Origin: Yinghuangia seranimata
Lineage (GTDB): Bacteria > Actinomycetota > Actinomycetes > Streptomycetales > Streptomycetaceae
Assembly (NCBI RefSeq): GCF_029953285.1
Contig: NZ_JASAOI010000069.1
Span: 1 to 64,000 of the forward strand
DNA length: 64,000 bases
Reading direction: 5' to 3'
Below the pieces are notes generated by a model. The model made no database searches, had not been told where the DNA came from, and saw nothing but the letters and a program-made list of their open reading frames with translations. Position 1 is the stretch's first letter. Every line of letters begins with the position of its first letter. Shown here piece after piece: positions 25,227 to 34,560 of the stretch. Position numbers and translations under genes: made by a program.

Positions 25227-26717
25227 ATGAGCACCTTGGACGTACCGAGCGACGACGCCGGTGGCGCCCGCCGCTCCCGGACCGAGGCGGTAGCGCGCGC
25301 CGGCGCGGCGCCGCAGTGGATCACATGGGTGACGCTCGCGATGATGACGACCAGCTCGGTCGCCAGCCTGCGTGCGGCGCCGACCATGGCCGTCTACGGC
25401 CTCGCCTGCGTCTTCCTCTATCTCGGGCCGGCCGTCGTGTTCCTGCTGCCGACCGCGCTCGTGTCGGCGGAACTGGCGTCGGGGTGGAACGGCGGCGTCT
25501 ACAACTGGGTGGCCCAGGGCCTGTCGAAGCCGCTGGGCTTCCTCGCCGTGTGGTGCCAGTTCGCGATGACGATCTTCTACTACCCGAGCCTGCTCGCCTA
25601 CGTGGCCAGCACCATCGCCTACGTGATCAACCCGAGCCTGGCCAACAACGGCGTCTATACGGCGATCGTGATCGTCGTCGTCTACTGGACCGGGGTCTGG
25701 ATCTCGTCGCGCGGCACGACAGCGGTCGCGGGCTTGGCGAAGCTCGGCCTCATCATCGGCACCCTGATCCCCGGCGCCCTGCTCGTCGTGCTCGGCATGG
25801 TCTTCCTCGGACAGGGGAACCCGTCGGCCGCGCCGATGGACGCGGCGAACTTCTTCCCCCAGTGGACGGGCGTGGCCAGCCTGGTGCTGATCGTCAACAA
25901 CTTCCTCAGCTACTCCGGCATGGAGATGAACGCCGTCCACGTGAACAAACTCCAGGACCCGGCGAAGCAGTTCCCCAAGTCGATGTTCCTGGCCATGGGC
26001 ATGGTGCTGCTGATCTTCATCCTGCCCGCGCTGGCGATCAGCTGGGTCATCCCGTCGAGCCAGCTGAGCCTGACGGCGGGCGTCATGCAGGCGTTCGACG
26101 CGTTCTTCCAGTACTTCCACGTGGGGTGGCTGGTCCCCATCGTCGCGGTGGGCCTGTGCGCCGCGTCGGTCGGCGGCATGCTGACGTGGCTGGCCGGTCC
26201 GTCCAAGGGCCTGCTGCTGATCTCGCGCCAGGAGGGCTACCTGCCGCCGTTCCTGCAGAAGCTCAATCGCAACGGCGTCCAGCAGAACATCCTCGTGACG
26301 CAGGGACTGGTCACCACGGTGATCGCCCTGTTCTACGCGCTGATCCCGAACGTCTCCAGCGTGTACTGGATCTTCTCGGTCATCACCACGCAGGTCTACC
26401 TGATCATGTACCTGCTCATGTTCGCCGCCGCCGTCCAGCTGCGGCGCAAGCAGCCCGATCATCCGCGCGGCTATCGGGCGCCGTTGCTCACCGTCATCTG
26501 CGTCGTCGGCTTCGTGTCCTCGGCACTGGCGATGGTGATCGGGTTCGTGCCGTCGTCGCAGTTCGGCGGCGGCAGCGTCTGGGCGTACATCGGCATCGTC
26601 GCCGGCGGCCTGCTGCTGCTCGGCGTCGTGATCCCCGGCGCGTTCCTCCTTGCCCGCAAACCCAGTTGGCGGCTTCCCGACGCCGACAACGCCGCGGTCG
26701 ACGGAGGTGTGGCATGA
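25227..26717 (+). CDS. APC-family amino-acid permease
   Basis: A 496-residue transporter with about twelve membrane helices. The consensus for helix 1 is weakly seen as PQWITWVTLAMMTTSSVASLRAAPTMAVYG, followed by GPAVVFLLPTALVSAELASGWNGGVYNWVAQGLSKPLGFLAVWCQF, which is close to the glutamate:GABA antiporter (GadC)-like branch. The start ATG has a GAGGAGG site. It exchanges or imports an amino acid at the cytoplasmic membrane; the substrate cannot be given. A small membrane-anchored protein is encoded next with a four-base overlap (ATGA), and probably assists it. Confidence 0.92.
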   Translation: MSTLDVPSDDAGGARRSRTEAVARAGAAPQWITWVTLAMMTTSSVASLRAAPTMAVYGLACVFLYLGPAVVFLLPTALVSAELASGWNGGVYNWVAQGLSKPLGFLAVWCQFAMTIFYYPSLLAYVASTIAYVINPSLANNGVYTAIVIVVVYWTGVWISSRGTTAVAGLAKLGLIIGTLIPGALLVVLGMVFLGQGNPSAAPMDAANFFPQWTGVASLVLIVNNFLSYSGMEMNAVHVNKLQDPAKQFPKSMFLAMGMVLLIFILPALAISWVIPSSQLSLTAGVMQAFDAFFQYFHVGWLVPIVAVGLCAASVGGMLTWLAGPSKGLLLISRQEGYLPPFLQKLNRNGVQQNILVTQGLVTTVIALFYALIPNVSSVYWIFSVITTQVYLIMYLLMFAAAVQLRRKQPDHPRGYRAPLLTVICVVGFVSSALAMVIGFVPSSQFGGGSVWAYIGIVAGGLLLLGVVIPGAFLLARKPSWRLPDADNAAVDGGVA

Positions 26718-27151
26718 GCCCGACGCGGATGGCCTCCGAGCACAAATGGATCTACATCACGTCGATCGTGGTGCTGGTCGGCCTGGCGATCGCCGGCCTG
26801 CTCACCTACACGCAGCAGCGCGCGACCAACAAGGCGTACGCCAAGGCGAACCAGCTCAACGACGCGCTCGTCGCCAAGGGGTTCCGCCCGTTCAACGTCA
26901 ACAACATCGCGCAGCTCCTCGGCACCAACGGCGGTTCGGTCTGCGCGGACCCGAACTCCTCGCTCCGGCGCGGCCTGTGGCTGACCCAGCTCGCCAACGG
27001 CGCGGGCGGCCCCGGCATGCGCCCGATCATCGCCGACCAGCGGATCCTCCAAGCGGGCGCCGAAGTCGTCCGGGTGTACTGCCCGGACAAGCTCGACGCC
27101 TACCAGCGCAAGATCGACGACCTCAAGACGGGGAACACCGTCCGGGGCTGA
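26714..27151 (+). CDS. Small membrane-anchored protein coupled to the permease
   Basis: A 145-residue protein with one N-terminal transmembrane helix (about residues 13-34, IYITSIVVLVGLAIAGLLTY) and a soluble outer part of about 105 residues that contains two cysteines (SVCADPN and RVYCPDK), possibly a disulfide outside the cell. No known domain recognised. Its ATG overlaps the stop of the permease gene. The pair is therefore co-translated, and this protein may be an accessory subunit; similar small genes next to APC permeases occur in actinomycetes, but a function is not known to me. Confidence 0.8.
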   Translation: MSPTRMASEHKWIYITSIVVLVGLAIAGLLTYTQQRATNKAYAKANQLNDALVAKGFRPFNVNNIAQLLGTNGGSVCADPNSSLRRGLWLTQLANGAGGPGMRPIIADQRILQAGAEVVRVYCPDKLDAYQRKIDDLKTGNTVRG

Positions 27152-27220
27152 CCGGCAGCCGACGCGGTGCGCGACGCGCACCGCGGCCGCTTCCACCCGC
27201 ACAACGGATCGGCACACGCC

Positions 27221-27323
<103 letters not shown>

Positions 27324-27353
27324 GTACGCATCTGCGCGAAACACCGTGCCCTG

Positions 27354-27442
27354 CGGAGGGCGTGGGATTCGAACCCACGATGACTGTCACCAGCCATAGC
27401 GGTTTTCAAGACCGCCGCCATCGGCCACTAGGCGAGCCCTCC
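27354..27442 (-). tRNA. tRNA-Ser (UGA anticodon)
   Basis: The - strand reads GGAGGGC at the 5' end and GCCCTCC plus discriminator G at the 3' end, a perfect 7-bp acceptor stem. The anticodon loop CTTGAAA gives anticodon TGA (serine). A long variable arm (TGGCTGGTGACAGTCA) typical of serine tRNAs and a standard GGTTCGAATCC T-loop are present. The length is about 89 nt and no CCA is encoded. Confidence 0.95.
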
Positions 27443-27532
27443 AGGCCCGCGTTCCAGTGGTTCGCGGGCCTGGACAGTGTCTCACGCGCGGGGCGCGCGA
27501 TCACCGGGGATTCGCTCCGGCGGCGCCGTGTG

Positions 27533-29161
27533 TCAGCGGGTCTGGTCGCCCTCGCGCTGGCCGAGCGTGAGGTCCGTGGTGGCCTCCTTGCCGTCGCGCT
27601 GGTACGTGACCTTGATGGTCTCGCCCGGGCGGTGGCTCCAGATCTCGCTGAACAGTTCCTCGTAGCCGGTGACCGGGCGGTCGCCGAGCCTGGTGATGAC
27701 GTCGCCCGCCTTGAGGCCGGCCTTGTCGGCGGGGCCGCCGGGGGTGACCGGCGCCTGCCCCTGGGCCGCGCTCGGGCGGATGCGGGCGCCGACGCCCTTG
27801 TACGACGGGTCGGGGATGACGCCGACCTGCGCGTACACCGGCTTGCCGGTCTGGATCAGCGTGTCGGCCACCCACTTGGCCTGGTTGATCGGGATCGCGA
27901 AGCCGAGGCCGATGCTGCCGGCCTGCTGCTGGCCGCCGAACTGGTCGGAGCCGCTGCCCGCCGAGCGGATCGCGGAGTTGACGCCGATGACGCGGCCCTG
28001 CGCGTCCAGCAGCGGGCCGCCGGAGTTGCCGGGGTTGATGGACGCGTCGGTCTGCAGCGCGTTCATGTACGACACCTGCTGCTGGTCGCCGGACGCCACC
28101 GGGCGGTTCTTGGCGCTGACGATGCCGGTGGTGACGGTGCCGTCGAGGCCGTACGGCGAGCCGATGGCCAGCACCGGGTCGCCCACCGCGGCGGCCGAAC
28201 TGTCGCCCAGCGGCAGCGGCTTGAGGCCGGTGACGCCGTCGACCTTGACCACCGCGAGGTCGTAGCCCTCGGCGCGGCCGACGATCTTGCCGGGCACCGT
28301 GCGGCCGTCGGAGAACGTGACGGTCAGGTCGCCGCCGCCGGCCGCGAGCGACACCACGTGGTTGTTGGTCAGGATGTGGCCCTGGTCGTCGAGCACGAAG
28401 CCCGCGCCGGTGCCCTCCTGGGCGCCCATGCCGGAGCCGCCCTTGGTCTTGATGGTGACCGTGCCGGGCAGCGACTTGGCCGCTATCCCCGCGACGGACT
28501 CGGGCGCGCGCTGCAGCGCCGCCGGGTCGACCGGGCCGTTGTTGGTGTTGACGGTGGACGACGACGAGCCGTTGTCGCGGTCGGCGATCCACGCGCCGAT
28601 GCCGCCGCCGACGCCGCCGGCGAGCAGCGCGGTGACGAGCGCGGTGACCACGATCGGGCTGGGGCGGCGCTTCTTCGCGGGCGCCGGGGCGCCGAAGCCG
28701 GGGTAGCCCGGGTAGGGCGCGGTCGGCGGCATGCCGAACGGCGGCACGGCGCCGCCGCCCGCCTGGGTGGCGGTGCCGGGCAGGCCGGCCGCTGCCGACG
28801 CGGCGGCCGCCTCGGTACCGGACTCGGCCCCGACGGCCGCCGGTTCGGGCGCGACCGCGTCGAGGACCGCCGTGCTCGGCTCCGCGGCGGGAGCGGTAGG
28901 AGCGGCGGGCGGGGTCGCGGGCGGAGCGGCGGGCGCGGCCGGCGCCGGCTTCTCGGCCTCGGCCGCGGGCGGTGCGGCAGGTACGGGTGGTGCGGCGGCC
29001 GGGGCCTCCGGAGCCGCCTCCGGGCGTGGCACGGCCGCGGCCTCGACGGTCTCGCCCTCGGGCGCCGCGGCCTTCGGGAATGCCTCGGGCTCGGACGGCG
29101 CGAGGCTGCTGTCCTCCCCCGGCACCGGCGTGCGGCCGGTGACCTCGCGTTCGTCGCTCAC
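27533..29161 (-). CDS. HtrA/DegP-family membrane-anchored serine protease with PDZ domain
   Basis: A 542-residue protein. Residues 1-185 are a long Pro/Ala-rich cytoplasmic region, followed by a transmembrane helix (about 187-212, PIVVTALVTALLAGGVGGGIGAW). The outer protease domain has the full triad: His in LTNNHVV, Asp in GYDLAVVKVDG, Ser in INPGNSGGPLL. A C-terminal PDZ domain covers about 435-530 (GGPADKAGLKAGDVITRLGDRPVTG). The enzyme degrades or refolds damaged exported proteins. The GTG start with GGAGGATTC upstream was chosen. Streptomyces carry several such HtrA proteins, often under envelope-stress control. Confidence 0.94.
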   Translation of the reverse strand: MSDEREVTGRTPVPGEDSSLAPSEPEAFPKAAAPEGETVEAAAVPRPEAAPEAPAAAPPVPAAPPAAEAEKPAPAAPAAPPATPPAAPTAPAAEPSTAVLDAVAPEPAAVGAESGTEAAAASAAAGLPGTATQAGGGAVPPFGMPPTAPYPGYPGFGAPAPAKKRRPSPIVVTALVTALLAGGVGGGIGAWIADRDNGSSSSTVNTNNGPVDPAALQRAPESVAGIAAKSLPGTVTIKTKGGSGMGAQEGTGAGFVLDDQGHILTNNHVVSLAAGGGDLTVTFSDGRTVPGKIVGRAEGYDLAVVKVDGVTGLKPLPLGDSSAAAVGDPVLAIGSPYGLDGTVTTGIVSAKNRPVASGDQQQVSYMNALQTDASINPGNSGGPLLDAQGRVIGVNSAIRSAGSGSDQFGGQQQAGSIGLGFAIPINQAKWVADTLIQTGKPVYAQVGVIPDPSYKGVGARIRPSAAQGQAPVTPGGPADKAGLKAGDVITRLGDRPVTGYEELFSEIWSHRPGETIKVTYQRDGKEATTDLTLGQREGDQTR

Positions 29162-29360
29162 TCGAATCCTCCACTCATCGGCAACTCTGCCCCTCCAGGG
29201 TTCCCGATGGCCTGTCGGAACACGGTTAGGACCCAAGGCTCGTGGGGCCCGGGTTCTTTATCCCGTGATTATCCGGCAGGGGTGCCCGCGCCGCCCGGCG
29301 ACGCGACGGCGCGGCGGCGGCGCGGCGACCAGTCCGGGGCGAAGCCGCCGATCAGTCGAA

Positions 29361-29804
29361 TCAGTCGAACAGCTCCTGGATGAAGCTGCGGCGGTGCCCG
29401 TAGTGGCCACCGTGCTTCTTGTGTCCGTAGTAGCCGCCGTGCGAGCCGTGCTTCTTGTGCCCGTAGTAGCCGCCGTGGCCGCCGTGCTTGCCGTGGCCGT
29501 AGTAGGCGTGGCCCTGCTGGTGCACGGGGGCGCCGTGCTGCGGGGCGGGCACGCCGTAGGCGGGGGCCGGGGCGCCGTACCCGGGCGGCGGGGGCGCCTG
29601 CTGCGGGTAGCCGCCGGGCTGCGGGTACGCCTGCCCCTGCGGGTACTGCTGCGCGCCCCAGCTGCGCTCGGCGTTCATGATGTGCTCGAGCTCGCCGTGG
29701 TCCAGGAAGATCCCCCGGCACTGGGTGCACTGGTCGACGCTGACACCGGCGCGCTGGAACGTCTGCATCATGCCGCGGCACCGCGGGCAGGTGAGGTTAT
29801 TCAT
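29361..29804 (-). CDS. TFIIB-type zinc-ribbon protein with Gly/His/Tyr-rich tail
   Basis: A 147-residue protein. The first ~45 residues form a zinc ribbon (NNLTCPRCRGMMQTFQRAGVSVDQCTQCRGIFLDHGELEHIM), the zf-TFIIB group. Residues 50-95 are Pro/Gln/Gly-rich and residues 96-140 repeat HGKHGGHGGYYGHKKHG units, full of His, Lys, Gly and Tyr. Similar short zinc-ribbon proteins are widespread in actinomycetes with unknown role; the His-rich tail could bind metals or nucleic acid. The start at MNNLTC was chosen since the upstream frame shows no homology. It is divergent from the cytX TPP riboswitch. Confidence 0.85.
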   Translation of the reverse strand: MNNLTCPRCRGMMQTFQRAGVSVDQCTQCRGIFLDHGELEHIMNAERSWGAQQYPQGQAYPQPGGYPQQAPPPPGYGAPAPAYGVPAPQHGAPVHQQGHAYYGHGKHGGHGGYYGHKKHGSHGGYYGHKKHGGHYGHRRSFIQELFD

Positions 29805-29888
29805 CCCGCCAACGTACTCGCGAAGAACCGTTTCTGGACCCCGCCCCTGGGCGCGGATCCGTTCTGGGCGTACTGTGCTCATCCTCAC

Positions 29889-29997
29889 CACACGCGGGAG
29901 CTCGGACCACCGGGCTGAGAGGGCGGCTGGGAGCTGTGGCTCCCGGGGCCGCCGACCGCTCGAACCTGTCCGGGTAATGCCGGCGTAGGGAGAAGGA
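29889..29997 (+). ncRNA. TPP riboswitch (THI element) upstream of cytX
   Basis: Contains all hallmarks: CGCGGGAGCTCGG, CTGAGAGGG, GACCGCTCGAACCTGTCCGGGTAATGCCGGCG and AGGGAG near the start codon. It binds thiamine pyrophosphate and would turn off expression of the downstream transporter. The CTGAGAGGG and GAACCTG...GGTAATGCCGG blocks are unmistakable. Confidence 0.97.
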
Positions 29998-30004
29998 GAG
30001 AGCC

Positions 30005-31393
30005 ATGTCGGCTCCTGCCATAGACGACGCGCGCCCGAATTCGGCGGCCACGCCCGGATCGGTCGAGGCCCCGCTCGTCCTCGACACCGCCGCCGAGACG
30101 CCGAAGACGCTCGGCTTCCGCGACCAGTTCGCGTTCTGGGCGAACCTGGGCGTCAGCCTCATCGGCTTCAGCGGCGCCGCCGCGTTCCTCGCCCCCGAGG
30201 GCTACCCGCAGCTGTCGCTGATCGCCGCGACGGTCGCCATCACCGTCGGCACCGTGGTCGGCACCGCGATGGTCGCCGTCTCCGGCCTGCCGGGCGCCGC
30301 GACCGGCGCGCCCGCGATGGCGCTGCTGCGCGGCCTCTTCGGCACCAAGCTGTCCTACCTGCCGACCGCGATGAACATCATCCAGTGCGTCGGCTGGGGC
30401 GTCTTCGAGCTGACCGTCATCGCGATGGGCTCCGAGACCCTGGTGAAGCACTTCGCGGACGACGCAGGGCCGCACTGGATCTACATCGTCGCGGCGGGCG
30501 CGCTCACCACGCTGATGACGATCCGCCCCCTGGGCATGCTGCGCATCCTGCGCCGGTACGTCACGGTCGCCGTCGGCGTCGCGATGCTCTACTTCTCCGT
30601 CCAGCTGGTCCGCGCGGGCGTGCCCGACCTGAACGACGGCTCCTGGTCCGGCTTCCTCCCGGTCGTCGACGCGTCCGTCGCGCTCGCCGTCTCCTGGGTG
30701 CCGCTCGCGTCCGACTACACGCGCCACTCGCGCGGCGCCAAGCAGGCGTTCTGGGGCACCCTCGGCGGCTACACGACGACCGGCGTGTGGTGCAGCCTGC
30801 TCGGCATCCTCGCGCTCGCGCAGACCCCCGAGAACGGCGACATCTTCCAGACGCTGCTGGGCATCTCGGCCGGTTGGGTGTTCTTCGCCGTCCTCGTCGT
30901 GCGCGAGGTCGACCAGAGCTTCGCCAACGTCTACTCGACGGCGATGTCCCTGCAGAACCTGGTCCCGCGCGTCGACCGCCGCGTCATATCCCTGGCCGTC
31001 GGCGCCCTGGTGACCGGCCTGGCCACCCAGGTCGACGACTTCTCCAAGTACGAGAGCTTCCTCTACCTGATCGGCTCGGTCTTCGTCCCGCTCCTCGGCG
31101 TCACCGCCGTCGACTGGTTCCTCGGCCGCGGCCGGGCCTCCTGGAACCTGCGCCAGGACGCCCCCGCGCGCTGGGCGATGCTGCTGCCGTGGATCCTCGG
31201 CTTCGCCGTCTACCAGCTCATCAACCCCGGCACGATCGGCTGGTGGGCGGACTTCTGGACGAAGGCCCAGGACGCGCTGCACGTCCACCCGCAGAGCTGG
31301 ACCTCCGCCACGCTCTTCTCGTTCGCCGCCTCCGCGCTCGGCACACTCGCCCTGGTCCGGATCGACCGGGCGCGCACGGCGCCCGCCGGCTGA
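30005..31393 (+). CDS. cytX: NCS1-family hydroxymethylpyrimidine transporter CytX
   Basis: A 462-residue membrane protein with about twelve helices of the NCS1 (cytosine/purine permease) family. Seen: FRDQFAFWANLGVSLIGFSGAA at helix 1 and WVPLASDYTRHSRG (the helix-6 region with the D-Y-x-R motif). The TPP riboswitch immediately upstream strongly indicates uptake of the thiamine precursor hydroxymethylpyrimidine, as for other CytX proteins. The ATG follows the riboswitch with GGAGAAGGAG as the ribosome site. It has no downstream partner on the same strand within 87 bp; the GDPD gene follows. Confidence 0.93.
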   Translation: MSAPAIDDARPNSAATPGSVEAPLVLDTAAETPKTLGFRDQFAFWANLGVSLIGFSGAAAFLAPEGYPQLSLIAATVAITVGTVVGTAMVAVSGLPGAATGAPAMALLRGLFGTKLSYLPTAMNIIQCVGWGVFELTVIAMGSETLVKHFADDAGPHWIYIVAAGALTTLMTIRPLGMLRILRRYVTVAVGVAMLYFSVQLVRAGVPDLNDGSWSGFLPVVDASVALAVSWVPLASDYTRHSRGAKQAFWGTLGGYTTTGVWCSLLGILALAQTPENGDIFQTLLGISAGWVFFAVLVVREVDQSFANVYSTAMSLQNLVPRVDRRVISLAVGALVTGLATQVDDFSKYESFLYLIGSVFVPLLGVTAVDWFLGRGRASWNLRQDAPARWAMLLPWILGFAVYQLINPGTIGWWADFWTKAQDALHVHPQSWTSATLFSFAASALGTLALVRIDRARTAPAG

Positions 31394-31480
31394 CGCCCCG
31401 CACGCCGATCTCCCCGCACCGACCACCCGACGTCGACGACTGGTCACCTGCAGTTGGGGACGAGGTGGCACGATGAGGTC

Positions 31481-32320
31481 GTGACCTCTCCCGCCGCGTC
31501 GTCCCCCCAGACGCCGGGCGCCGCCGTCCAGGTGGTCGCCCACCGGGGCTCGTCCGAGGACGTGCCCGAACACACCCTGGCCGCGTACGTGAAAGCGATC
31601 GACGACGGCGCCGACGCGCTGGAGTGCGACGTGCGCCTGACCGCGGACGGGCACCTGGTCTGCGTCCACGACCGCCGCATCAACCGCACCTCAAACGGCC
31701 GCGGCCTCGTGTCCACCCTCGAGCTGTCCCACCTCGCCGCGCTCGACTTCGGGTCGTGGAAGGAGGGCGGCGAGCACGCTTCCGACGTCGAGGCGCCGGA
31801 CTGGGACCGCACGTCCGTCCTCACCCTCGACCGCCTGCTGCAGCTGGTCGTCGACGCGGGGCGCCGCGTCGAGCTGGCGATCGAGACCAAGCACCCGACC
31901 CGCTACGCGGGCCTGGTCGAGCGGCGCCTGGTGGAGCTGCTCGACCGGTTCGGCCTGGCCCATCCCGTCGAGGGCGTCCGCTCGCCGGTGCGGGTCATGA
32001 GCTTCTCCCAGATGTCGCTGCGCCGGATGCGCACGCTGGCGCCGCGCCTGCCCACCGTGTTCCTGATGGAGCGGGTCCCGCTGCGCTTCCGCGACGGCAC
32101 GCTCCCCAAGGGGGTCCGCATCGCGGGCCCCAGCATCGAGATCGTCCGCGCCCACCCGCGCTTCGTCGCGCGGCTGCACCGGGCCGGACACCGGGTCCAC
32201 GTGTGGACCGTCGACCGGCCCGACGACGTCGACCTGTGCCTGCAACTCGGCGTCGACGCGATCATCACCAACCGTCCAGGAACGGTGCTCAGCCAGGTCT
32301 CCCGTCAACCCACTCGATAA
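31481..32320 (+). CDS. Glycerophosphodiester phosphodiesterase
   Basis: A 279-residue TIM-barrel phosphodiesterase. The catalytic motif HRG is in VVAHRGSSEDVPEHTLAAY and the metal ligands in ECDVRLTADGHLVCVHD; later GLAHPVEGVRSPVRVMSF and the ending VWTVDRPDDVDLCLQLGVDAIITNRP are typical GDPD. It hydrolyses glycerophosphodiesters to glycerol-3-phosphate and an alcohol in the cytoplasm. The start was chosen at GTG 31481; an in-frame TTG further upstream is unlikely. Monocistronic. Confidence 0.94.
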   Translation: MTSPAASSPQTPGAAVQVVAHRGSSEDVPEHTLAAYVKAIDDGADALECDVRLTADGHLVCVHDRRINRTSNGRGLVSTLELSHLAALDFGSWKEGGEHASDVEAPDWDRTSVLTLDRLLQLVVDAGRRVELAIETKHPTRYAGLVERRLVELLDRFGLAHPVEGVRSPVRVMSFSQMSLRRMRTLAPRLPTVFLMERVPLRFRDGTLPKGVRIAGPSIEIVRAHPRFVARLHRAGHRVHVWTVDRPDDVDLCLQLGVDAIITNRPGTVLSQVSRQPTR

Positions 32321-32542
32321 CAACTCCTCATCACCCGTCGCCGCCTTCTCGGGTATGCACGTGCACACCAGGTAGAAATGTGTGCGTACGCCGGTGTACG
32401 CCGTCGCCGGCCCGCGCCACAGCCGCGCGGACCGGCCGGAGACCCGACCGTCGCACCGCCCGCGCGGGCCGACGGAACTGTTTCCGAGCGACGCGCACCG
32501 GGCATCCCATGCCCGACGTGTGGGTGAGAAGGAGGTCCGGGG

Positions 32543-33037
32543 GTGGCAATGGTCGTGGCCCGTGGGGTGCCCGATTCTGAGGCTGTACTCGTCCCGCACG
32601 CCTCCGTCGGCGTCGGAGCCGCCCGGCACCGGCTGATCGCCGACCTCACCGACCGTGGTGTCGACCCCCTCGTCGTGGACGACGCCGCGCTCGTCCTGTC
32701 CGAGCTGCTGAGCAACGCCCTCAAGCACGCGCACGCGCTGCCGTCCGGCAGCGTCCGGGCCGCGTGGGCGGTGCGCGACGACAACCTGCTCGCCATCGAG
32801 GTGACGGACGGCGGCGGCCCGACCCGGCCGCGGCAGTCCAGCCCGTCGCTGACCGCGCGTGGCGGCCGCGGGCTGTCCATCATCGACGCGCTGGCCTCCG
32901 ACTGGGGGGTACGCGGCGGCGGCGAAGAGGTGACCGTGTGGGCGCTGCTGTCCACCGGTGAGCGCGCCGGCACGGGCAGCGCCGCGGACGAGACGTGGGA
33001 CTTCGACTTCGACGCGGTGGAGCCGCTGGACGGCTGA
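32543..33037 (+). CDS. ATP-binding anti-sigma-like protein (HATPase_c, RsbW type)
   Basis: A 164-residue protein with the GHKL ATPase fold: N-box VLSELLSNALKHAH, then AIEVTDGGGPTRP (G1 box) and TARGGRGLSIIDALASDWGV (G2 box). It starts at GTG with AAGGAGG upstream. Streptomyces have dozens of such short ATPases, some acting as anti-sigma factor/kinases on anti-anti-sigma partners. No partner gene is adjacent, so the target is unknown. The C-terminal 25 residues are acidic and apparently disordered. Confidence 0.9.
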   Translation: MAMVVARGVPDSEAVLVPHASVGVGAARHRLIADLTDRGVDPLVVDDAALVLSELLSNALKHAHALPSGSVRAAWAVRDDNLLAIEVTDGGGPTRPRQSSPSLTARGGRGLSIIDALASDWGVRGGGEEVTVWALLSTGERAGTGSAADETWDFDFDAVEPLDG

Positions 33038-33187
33038 CCGCCGCCCGGCCGGCCCGCGGATTTCGCCCGCGGACCACGCCACGGCGTCGCGGAATGGGCC
33101 AATTGCCTGGAGCGCACTACGCTCGCGGTCGTCAGGCAGTCGAGTCAGTCCGTCTATTCGCGATCCGCGACCGGGAGAGATCTCAGC

Positions 33188-34153
33188 ATGGGCAAGAAGG
33201 CCGCGCGGAAGGGCCAGCAGAGCACGAACCAAGGCACCGCGGCGCAGGACGTCCCGGTGGTCGGCGGGCGCGAACCCTGCCCCTGCGGCTCGGGCCGCCG
33301 CTACAAGGCGTGCCACGGCCGTGAGGCGGCGGTGGCCGCCGAGACGCTGGTGCACCGCCCCTTCGAGGGCCTCGCCAACGAGTGCGACTGGGTCGCGCTG
33401 CGCGAGCTGGTGCCGGCCGCGACGGCGCAGCTCACGCTCGTCGGCGAGAACGCCGACACCCCCGTCACGCTGGCCACCGTGCTGCCGATGGCGTGGCCCG
33501 CGCTGCGCCGCGAGAACGGCGCGATCCTGATCGGCCTGCAGACCCACACGAGCTCCGGCGACGTCAGCCGCGACCTCGCGGACGCCATCGAGCGCGCGCT
33601 CGCGGTCGAGGACGGCACGCCGATCACGCCCGGCCCGCTGCCGGCCGCCGGTCCGCGCCTGCAGGACCTGCTGGACACCGCCGCGCCGCTCGACGTGACG
33701 GTGCACACCGGCTTCGACTTCTGGGTCGAGGACGCCGAGTCGGCCACCGGCGAGGTCGCCGCGTCCCTCGAGCGGGCGAACGCGGCCGCGACCCCGACGG
33801 CGCGCCTCACCTCGGTCGACGCCGCCTACTGGTGCAGCATGCGTGAGAAGAATCACCTGCGCTGGGTCATGCCGCACCCGGAGGAGGAGCTGCTGGACGC
33901 GATCGCGCGGCTGCACGCCGCCGAGGCGTCGTCGCTCGGCGAGGGCACGCGCTTCGTGGGCTCCTTCCGCGCGCACGGCCTGCTGGTGCCGGTCTGGGAC
34001 CTGCCGAGCGGCATGAGCGCCGACGACGTCGAGAAGCCGGCCGCCGAGTTCCGCGAGCGGCTGGCCGAGGCCCTCGCCGACACGACGCCGCTGACGGCGC
34101 GTCAGCGCAGCGCGCGCAACGGACTGCTGAACCGGCAGATCACCCTCAACTGA
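33188..34153 (+). CDS. DUF5926 protein with SEC-C zinc motif
   Basis: A 321-residue conserved actinobacterial protein. The SEC-C motif PCPCGSGRRYKACHG (about residues 30-44) binds zinc; the rest matches the DUF5926 pattern with YWCSMREKNHLRWVMPHPEEELLDAIARLHA. The ATG has a GGGAGA upstream. The function is unknown; SEC-C motifs are found in SecA and other proteins that contact ribosomes or SecB-like partners. It is followed by a strong terminator. Confidence 0.9.
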   Translation: MGKKAARKGQQSTNQGTAAQDVPVVGGREPCPCGSGRRYKACHGREAAVAAETLVHRPFEGLANECDWVALRELVPAATAQLTLVGENADTPVTLATVLPMAWPALRRENGAILIGLQTHTSSGDVSRDLADAIERALAVEDGTPITPGPLPAAGPRLQDLLDTAAPLDVTVHTGFDFWVEDAESATGEVAASLERANAAATPTARLTSVDAAYWCSMREKNHLRWVMPHPEEELLDAIARLHAAEASSLGEGTRFVGSFRAHGLLVPVWDLPSGMSADDVEKPAAEFRERLAEALADTTPLTARQRSARNGLLNRQITLN

Positions 34154-34214
34154 CCGCCCCCGGACGGCAGTAGCGGGACGCGGTCGGCGCGCCCGGACAG
34201 CGGGCGGAGACGGA

Positions 34215-34250
34215 CGCCGCGCGGGCCTCGGAGACGAGGCCCGCGCGGCG
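34215..34250 (+). terminator. Strong intrinsic terminator after the DUF5926 gene
   Basis: A 16-bp stem (34215-34230 with 34235-34250), GAGA tetraloop, followed by TTTT. The flanks extend the pairing (AGACGGA with TCCGTCT). It cleanly ends transcription from the DUF5926 gene. Confidence 0.93.
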
Positions 34251-34329
34251 TTTTCCGTCTCCGCGTCCGGCCGGTTCCGGCCGCGCCCGGGGTCGACCGG
34301 AACGCCCCTTGTGAGGGGTTTCGGCGAAC

Positions 34330-34372
34330 CTTGGGGAAGGCTGGGAGAAGCCTGGGAGAACGCTGGGAACAC
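34330..34372. repeat. Short direct repeats of CTGGGAGAA
   Basis: CTGGGAGAAG, CTGGGAGAAC and CTGGGAACAC follow each other with eleven-base spacing, in the region between the DUF5926 terminator and the sRNA candidate. Role unknown. Confidence 0.55.
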
Positions 34373-34512
34373 GGCCTCGGGGGCCCTCGGGAGCCCCCGA
34401 TTCGCAGCGCGTCAAGTCGGGACTCCCGGCCCGGGACCCCGTGAAACACATTGGACCTAGTCCAATTCCGCCGCGGACTTGGGTACTGGGAAGTTGCCTG
34501 TTACCTTTGATC

Positions 34513-34560
34513 CAGCCCGGCCGCTGATGCATCCCCCGTCTTCAGCGGCCGGGCCCTTTT
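34513..34560 (+). ncRNA. Candidate small RNA with own promoter and C-rich terminator loop
   Basis: A promoter-like pair TTGGGT (34479-34484) and TACCTT (34502-34507) is separated by 17 bp, followed at once by a 12-bp terminator stem (34516-34527 with 34542-34553), a loop containing CCCCC and then CCCTTTTG. The upstream gene has its own terminator, and the next gene is on the other strand, so the two elements have no coding gene. A palindrome TTGGACCTAGTCCAA (34451-34465) precedes the promoter. The transcript would be about 47 nt. C-rich loops recall actinobacterial 6C RNAs, but only one hairpin is present. Prediction only. Confidence 0.45.

Noticed and set aside
27354-27442. tRNA-Ser as an integration site of a mobile element
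   Set aside because: No second copy of the tRNA end and no integrase gene is in the window.
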